64,000 nucleotides of DNA from CAZOHG01 sp964579725 (GTDB lineage Bacteria > Zhuqueibacterota > JdFR-76 > BMS3Abin05). The notes beneath the pieces were generated by a model, which was not told where the DNA came from, ran no database searches, and saw nothing but the letters and a program-made list of their open reading frames with translations. The DNA is taken from NCBI GenBank assembly GCA_964579725.1, contig CAZOHG010000002.1:66044-130043 (forward strand), written 5' to 3'. The translations under genes and the position numbers were made by a program. Position 1 is the stretch's first letter; the number at the start of each line of letters is the position of its first letter. Below, in pieces: positions 59,707 through 64,000 of the stretch.

Positions 59707-59983
59707 TTCCTCACCTCCACTCATGTCAGCCCGCGTTTTTGAGCACGGGCAAATCGTCAGAAACTTATTTATGAAATCTTCGGTCTATTTGTCAAAATAG
59801 CAGTCGAACGATGGGTTACGTCCCCCGTTAAAACGTGTTTGACAACCAACATGCAAGAGAACGTTTAAAGCGAACTCACCAAAAAGACCTATCTCAACAA
59901 GCACGTTGGCTTAAGCGACAATATATGACAAATTCGGGGAATTGGCAACTATTTTTCCCTTAACCTTCTCGGCGAAAGACGGC

Positions 59984-60340
59984 TTAGGCCACGCCCTCTT
60001 TTTCCAATTCCTCCTTGCACTTTTTGCAATAGCGGCATGTTGGGATGGCTTCCAAACGCTCCTCTTCAATGGGATTGCCGCAGCGTTCGCAAATCCCGTA
60101 GGTCCCGTTCATGATTTTTTGTAAGGCGTCCCGAACGGCCGACAGTTCCTCGGTGTCGTGTTGAAGCAAACCGGTAATGAACTCCTTTTGTTCTTCCAAG
60201 GTCGATTTTTCTTCGTATTCGTGCACCGAGGGAGAATTCAAATTGGTTATTTCCTGTTCGTAGGTCCCCAATTCCTGCTGAATTCGATCGTATTCCGCCA
60301 AAAGTCGCTTCGTAAAATAGCGCACTTTTTCCTGATCCAT
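59984..60340 (-). CDS. DksA/TraR-type zinc finger protein
   Basis: 118 residues from the ATG at 60340 (GGGAGG upstream); a longer frame upstream overlaps the GWxTD gene and is not needed. An N-terminal coiled coil (about 5-75: RLLAEYDRIQQELGTYEQEI) leads to a C4 zinc finger, CERC-x17-CKKC, near the C-terminus. This is the DksA/TraR layout, which reaches into the RNA polymerase secondary channel, but it lacks the typical DksA length and the DxxDxA tip, so its effect on transcription is unclear. It is 20 bp after the GWxTD gene and probably co-transcribed. Confidence 0.88.
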   Translation of the reverse strand: MDQEKVRYFTKRLLAEYDRIQQELGTYEQEITNLNSPSVHEYEEKSTLEEQKEFITGLLQHDTEELSAVRDALQKIMNGTYGICERCGNPIEEERLEAIPTCRYCKKCKEELEKEGVA

Positions 60341-60360
60341 TTTCCTGTTCCTCCCGAAAT

Positions 60361-61605
60361 TTATTGGGCTCGTACCAGTTGGTAATTCCCGGTTCCGTTC
60401 CGATCCCAGAAAACAAATTCTTTGTGCAGATTGGTGTACCGCCAAATTTCGTAGTCCCGAAATTGCCGATCCCGCTGGTGTTCGACCGAATCGGGGGGGC
60501 CGTACACAATGTAAATCCGCCCCCGATCGGTGCGCCAGCCATCGTCGCGCGTCAGACTAAACTTTTCGTTGGCATACGCCACACGCTCGTAAAATTCAGC
60601 CTGCAATTCGTTAAACGGCGTGTCCGGCGTGGGATCCAACTTTTTCCAGAAAGCGTCAAAAAGCCTCTTTTTTCGGACAAAAGAATCGGCTTTTTTGATT
60701 TTTTCCAGCTCTTCGGGCCTGGCAATGTACGTAAGCACGGCAATTGCGTCGTCCAATTCCTGCTCATTTTGAAATTCCATGGCTTTTGTGACCCGAAAAT
60801 CGGTTTCTACCGGGGGAACCCTCTTCAGGCCAAGCGCCTTCACACGGATTCGGTAATATCCGTTTCGGAGAGGCGTTACGTCCACCGGCGTCACAAAACA
60901 TTTTCGAACGGAATTTGCCGAGAATACCAGCGTGTCCGCCTGGTAGACTGTGCGACCGTGCCGGCTTACCACTTCCAAAAGCAATTGCGCGGCTTCCGGA
61001 ACCTGTTTGGCGGCTTCAAAACAGACCAAAAAATCTTTGGGGAAATTGGCCACCGCTTCCGGTTCGGGGAGAACTCCCTGCCCACAGGAATCGGGTGCAG
61101 CCCCAAGCAACAAAAGCGAACTCAACTGCAGGGGCGATTTCCGAAAATCCCGAATTCGCACCTCTTTTTCCAAAATACGGGGCTTGGGCACTTCCCGATC
61201 TTCCAGACGCAAAACCAACCGGTATTTGCCCGCTGTCTGTGTGGTGGAAACGTTCAGTCGGTCAAAAACCGCCGGCCGGTTGGTGTCGTCGTATTGTTTG
61301 ACGAAAACCGTGCGTCGCCAGCTTTTTTCAAAGAGCAGATTTTTCTTTTCTCCGTACAAATAGACGCCCAATTTGTAATGGGCGGCAAAACCGGAATCCG
61401 TTCGGACAAAAACCAACGCATCGTGAGGAATGGATAAAAACACAAAAAGTTTGGACTGCGAAAGCTCCTGACCCGGAAAATTAGCCAGTTGGTAGAAGAA
61501 ATGCCCTGCCCCCTCGGCATGTTTTCTGCCAAATTGAGCCTCGGCCAACCCCACAAAGTAACCGACGAGAAGAAAAATCAGCACGGCGGAATAAAACCGT
61601 CGCAT
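60361..61605 (-). CDS. GWxTD domain-containing exported protein
   Basis: About 414 residues from the ATG at 61605 (AAGGAC upstream), which starts a clean signal peptide (FYSAVLIFLLVGYFVGLAEA). The C-terminal ~110 residues hold the GWxTD domain: FNELQAEFYERVAYANEKFS, DGWRTDRGRIYIVYGPPDSV and REYEIWRY-type motif (here FRDYEIWRYTNLHKEFVFWD). The family is found in FCB and Acidobacteria-type bacteria and is uncharacterised. The N-terminal half has repeated beta-sandwich strands (KYRLVLRLEDREV, NGYYRIRVKALGLKR). The gene leads a two-gene unit with the DksA-like gene. Confidence 0.88.
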   Translation of the reverse strand: MRRFYSAVLIFLLVGYFVGLAEAQFGRKHAEGAGHFFYQLANFPGQELSQSKLFVFLSIPHDALVFVRTDSGFAAHYKLGVYLYGEKKNLLFEKSWRRTVFVKQYDDTNRPAVFDRLNVSTTQTAGKYRLVLRLEDREVPKPRILEKEVRIRDFRKSPLQLSSLLLLGAAPDSCGQGVLPEPEAVANFPKDFLVCFEAAKQVPEAAQLLLEVVSRHGRTVYQADTLVFSANSVRKCFVTPVDVTPLRNGYYRIRVKALGLKRVPPVETDFRVTKAMEFQNEQELDDAIAVLTYIARPEELEKIKKADSFVRKKRLFDAFWKKLDPTPDTPFNELQAEFYERVAYANEKFSLTRDDGWRTDRGRIYIVYGPPDSVEHQRDRQFRDYEIWRYTNLHKEFVFWDRNGTGNYQLVRAQ

Positions 61606-61654
61606 GGTTCGTCCTTTTTTTCGTTTTTGGCTTGCAGCCCGCTCTGGTTTCTTT

Positions 61655-61688
61655 AAAAATCGGGAAACCGGCCCAAGGCCGGCTTCCC
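61655..61688 (-). terminator. Terminator after htrA
   Basis: On the minus strand GGGAAGCCGGCC-TTG-GGCCGGTTTCCC (61688-61662) forms a 12-bp stem with one mismatch, followed by GATTTTT. It separates htrA from the GWxTD gene. Confidence 0.88.
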
Positions 61689-61719
61689 GTGTGTTGGAGC
61701 ATTGAGCCATTCAAGGGAT

Positions 61720-63270
61720 TTATTTTTTCTTGGGAACTTCAATGGCGACGAACAAATTGTCTTTCCCGCGTTGAATCAGGAAGAGAACCACGTCTCCCGG
61801 GCGCAGTTTGGCAATGACCTTTTTGTACTCTTGAACATTGGTTACGCGGGTACGATTGACCTCTTTTATCAGATCGCCTACTTTCAATCCCTTCTGAGCG
61901 GCGGGGCCGTACGGATCGATGTCCGTAATGACAACGCCCTTAGATTTTTCGTACCCGTACTGTTTGGCCAAATCGGACGTCAGGTTTGAAACCTCCATGC
62001 CCAAATCGATTTCTGAGGTTTTTGTGGTCACTTTTTCGGGCTTGTTGGTTTTTTCGGGCAATTCACCTAAGGTAACGGTAAGCGTTTTTTTCTTGCCGTT
62101 CCGAATAATGGTTAATTCCGCTTTCGTCTTGGGTGCTCGTTCCGCCACCAGAAATGCCAGGTTACTGGGACTGGTCACTTTTTCACCGTCGAAGCGAATA
62201 ATCACATCGCCGACTTTCAAACCGGCTTTTTTAGCGGGGCTTTTGGGTGTCACTTCGGAAATCACTACACCTTCATTTTTGCTTAGTCCCAAGGCTTTCG
62301 CCAGATCCTCGTCAATGGGCTGGATTTGCACACCCAACCAGCCGCGTACCACGTGGCCTTTTGTTCGCAAATCGTGGGCTACCCGCTTTACCATATTAAT
62401 CGGAATGGCAAATCCGATCCCCGCAAATGCACCGGAAGGCGCCACAATAGCCGTGTTAATGCCCACCACTTCGCCTTTCAAATTAATTAAGGCTCCGCCG
62501 CTATTTCCCGGATTAATGGGAGCGTCGGTTTGAATGTAATTTTCGTAATAAGACAGATTCAGATTCGAGCGCCCCAACGCGCTGACAATTCCTTTGGTAA
62601 CGGTGTGGTGCAGTTCAGCGGAGAAGGGATTTCCGACGGCCAGCACCCATTCGCCTACCTTTAAATGGTCCGAATTACCCAGAGTGGCAACCGGCAGATT
62701 TTTAGCGTCAATTTTAATCAGCGCAATGTCTGTTTTGGGGTCGGTTCCAATGATTTTGGCTTTGTAGGTGTTGCCGTCCGTGGTTTTGACCTTGACGTCG
62801 TCCGCTCCATTAACAACGTGGTTGTTCGTAATAATATACCCGTCGCTGGAAATAATGACGCCTGATCCCATTCCTTTTTCATGAAATTCACGATATTTCG
62901 GGGCCTTTTTCTGTTTGGGCGGTTGCCCCTGGCCAAATTGATTGAAAAAATCCGGGCCGAAGAAAAAGTCAAAAGGTGATTGAAATTGCCGCATTTTAAT
63001 CACCTTTTCACTGAAAATCGTTACCACCGCAGGTTTGACCTTTTCTGCGGCATTTACAAAAACACTATTTAACTGACGAATAAAGGCGTCGTCATTCAGG
63101 TTGGTTTCATTTTGGGGGGAAGAAGGCGCTGCCTCCGTTTTTTCTGCCGTTTTGTTTAGCGCCAAACTTTCATGTGTTAAATTTAGATTGGATGTCAACA
63201 CCACCGTTACGGCACTTCCGACAAACAAAGCCAACACAACCAACAGCGCTACCCATTTTTTTCGTACCAT
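61720..63270 (-). CDS. HtrA/DegP-family periplasmic serine protease
   Basis: 516 residues with an N-terminal signal or anchor (about 5-26). The trypsin-like domain (about 70-300) has the complete triad: His151 in YIITNNHVVNG, Asp181 in DPKTDIALIKI, and Ser257 in APINPGNSGGALINL. Two PDZ domains follow (about 310-400 and 420-510; LAKALGLSKNEGVVISEVTP, KSKGVVITDIDPYGPAA). This is the DegP/DegQ two-PDZ form, which degrades or refolds damaged envelope proteins. AAGGAGG lies 7 bases before the ATG. It is flanked by DnaJ-type and dnaK/clpB genes. Confidence 0.96.
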   Translation of the reverse strand: MVRKKWVALLVVLALFVGSAVTVVLTSNLNLTHESLALNKTAEKTEAAPSSPQNETNLNDDAFIRQLNSVFVNAAEKVKPAVVTIFSEKVIKMRQFQSPFDFFFGPDFFNQFGQGQPPKQKKAPKYREFHEKGMGSGVIISSDGYIITNNHVVNGADDVKVKTTDGNTYKAKIIGTDPKTDIALIKIDAKNLPVATLGNSDHLKVGEWVLAVGNPFSAELHHTVTKGIVSALGRSNLNLSYYENYIQTDAPINPGNSGGALINLKGEVVGINTAIVAPSGAFAGIGFAIPINMVKRVAHDLRTKGHVVRGWLGVQIQPIDEDLAKALGLSKNEGVVISEVTPKSPAKKAGLKVGDVIIRFDGEKVTSPSNLAFLVAERAPKTKAELTIIRNGKKKTLTVTLGELPEKTNKPEKVTTKTSEIDLGMEVSNLTSDLAKQYGYEKSKGVVITDIDPYGPAAQKGLKVGDLIKEVNRTRVTNVQEYKKVIAKLRPGDVVLFLIQRGKDNLFVAIEVPKKK

Positions 63271-63409
63271 TTTTGCCTCCTTAATTTATGTGTAAATTTT
63301 TTTTAGCTCCGGTGATCTTTGGGGACCTTTTCTTTCACATGTCGACATTTTACCAAATCAAGTTTTCGTTTGTCCCGAACCGGCGCTGCACTTAAAAACA
63401 AACGTCCGG

Positions 63410-64000
63410 CTATTTTGTTCCGGCATTTTTAAATTCTCGAATCAATTCTTTTTGGCGTTCGGTCAAATGCTTCGGTATTTGTACGTTTATTTTGACGTAT
63501 TGGTCTCCTTTTGACCCGTTCGCCGCCTGAATACCCATGCCGCGCAAGCGAAAAGTTTGTCCGCACTGCGTACCCGGGGGAATTTTCAGCTCCACCTTTT
63601 TCCCGTGGACGGTTTTCACACGAATTTTGGTACCTAACATGGCTTGAGTGACGTCAATGGGGACTTCACAGTAAATATCTTTACCCTGTCGCTTGAAAAA
63701 GCGGTGCTGGCCCACGCGCACTTGAACAATCATGTCCCCCGGTTTCCCGGAAGGACCCGAAAGTCCCTGCCCCGGAATGCGGAGCTGCGTCCCATCTTCT
63801 ACGCCGGGGGGGATGTTCACGGACAGCGTTTTTTGTTGACCGTTTAGAGCCACGGTAAATTGGTAAGGCCCGCCCTTGACGGCCACCTCAAAGGGAACCT
63901 CAAGCTGGACTTGAACATCTTGCCCTCTGGCCGTGCGCCGCCGTGGACGGGTGAAAATATCCCGTGCGCCGCCGCCGAACAGCTGAGAAAACAGCTCGTC
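63410..64000 (-). CDS. DnaJ/CbpA-type co-chaperone, 5' truncated by window edge
   Basis: The minus-strand frame is open to the window edge, so the J domain and start are outside. The visible ~196 residues hold the end of a Gly/Phe-rich region (DELFSQLFGGGARDIFTRPR), then two DnaJ C-terminal beta domains: VQVQLEVPFEVAVKGGPYQF, IPPGVEDGTQLRIPGQGL, GDMIVQVRVGQHRFFKRQGK and EVPIDVTQAMLGTKI. No Cys-rich zinc region is present between them, which marks a CbpA/DnaJ type II protein. It would supply clients to DnaK. It is 139 bp before htrA. Confidence 0.93.
   Translation of the reverse strand, partial: DELFSQLFGGGARDIFTRPRRRTARGQDVQVQLEVPFEVAVKGGPYQFTVALNGQQKTLSVNIPPGVEDGTQLRIPGQGLSGPSGKPGDMIVQVRVGQHRFFKRQGKDIYCEVPIDVTQAMLGTKIRVKTVHGKKVELKIPPGTQCGQTFRLRGMGIQAANGSKGDQYVKINVQIPKHLTERQKELIREFKNAGTK

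Noticed and set aside
1..64000. CRISPR arrays, transposases, integrases, prophage genes
   Set aside because: None seen: no regularly spaced repeats, and no recognisable recombinase or phage protein.

Overview
This window looks like a chromosomal segment from an uncultured or little-studied bacterium of the FCB group, most like Calditrichota/KSB1-type lineages. That placement is an inference from gene content: a GWxTD-domain protein, a DUF5916 outer-membrane protein, a complete Bat (aerotolerance) operon, a FlgD-Ig-like C-terminal secretion tail, and many lipoproteins. No rRNA or other decisive marker is present. Base composition is close to balanced and almost all of the DNA is coding.

Layout. 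(i) 1-2650: the end of a membrane adenylate/guanylate cyclase and a convergent sodium:alanine-type symporter. (ii) 2650-4100: a decay zone with two broken genes. (iii) 4100-15644, minus strand: a secreted-glycosidase block with a GH3 beta-glucosidase, a decayed secreted enzyme, two GH38 alpha-mannosidases flanking a secreted accessory protein, a small exported protein and a HAD phosphatase. The two GH38 genes share a 915-bp block that is identical base for base. (iv) 15960-31770, plus strand: a second carbohydrate block with a promoter, GH78 alpha-L-rhamnosidase, a small protein, NagB, two unassigned glycosidase-like proteins, an unknown polytopic membrane protein, a DapA/NanA-type aldolase, a GH36-like alpha-galactosidase and a GH31 enzyme. 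No SusC/SusD pair is seen. (v) 31796-42089: tRNA-His and tRNA-Glu, a DUF5916 protein, a long-chain acyl-CoA ligase, a small lipoprotein, an MFS-HEAT fusion, an Mth938-like protein, an archaemetzincin and a DUF72 protein. (vi) 42216-53481, minus strand: a Bat operon (BatD-like, MoxR, DUF58, SurA-like/TPR lipoprotein, BatD-like, BatA, BatB, BatC, BatD, BatE), with a TPR lipoprotein unit upstream. (vii) 53676-64000, minus strand: protein quality control and stress, with ClpB, DnaK, Hsp20, FmdB, a DksA-like zinc-finger protein, a GWxTD protein, HtrA and the end of a DnaJ/CbpA protein.

Functionally, the left half is mostly extracytoplasmic breakdown of mannose-, rhamnose-, galactose-, glucose/xylose- and amino-sugar-containing glycans, with NagB and the aldolase feeding cytoplasmic catabolism. 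The right half is envelope and protein homeostasis. The most notable regulatory signal is a near-consensus sigma-54 promoter just upstream of hsp20-dnaK, with a perfect 8-bp dyad about 90 bp further upstream. This suggests enhancer-dependent control of the heat-shock genes.

Limits: all family calls are from reading motifs, not from database searches. Start codons were adjusted where a ribosome binding site clearly favoured another start. No CRISPR array, transposase, integrase or rRNA was seen.
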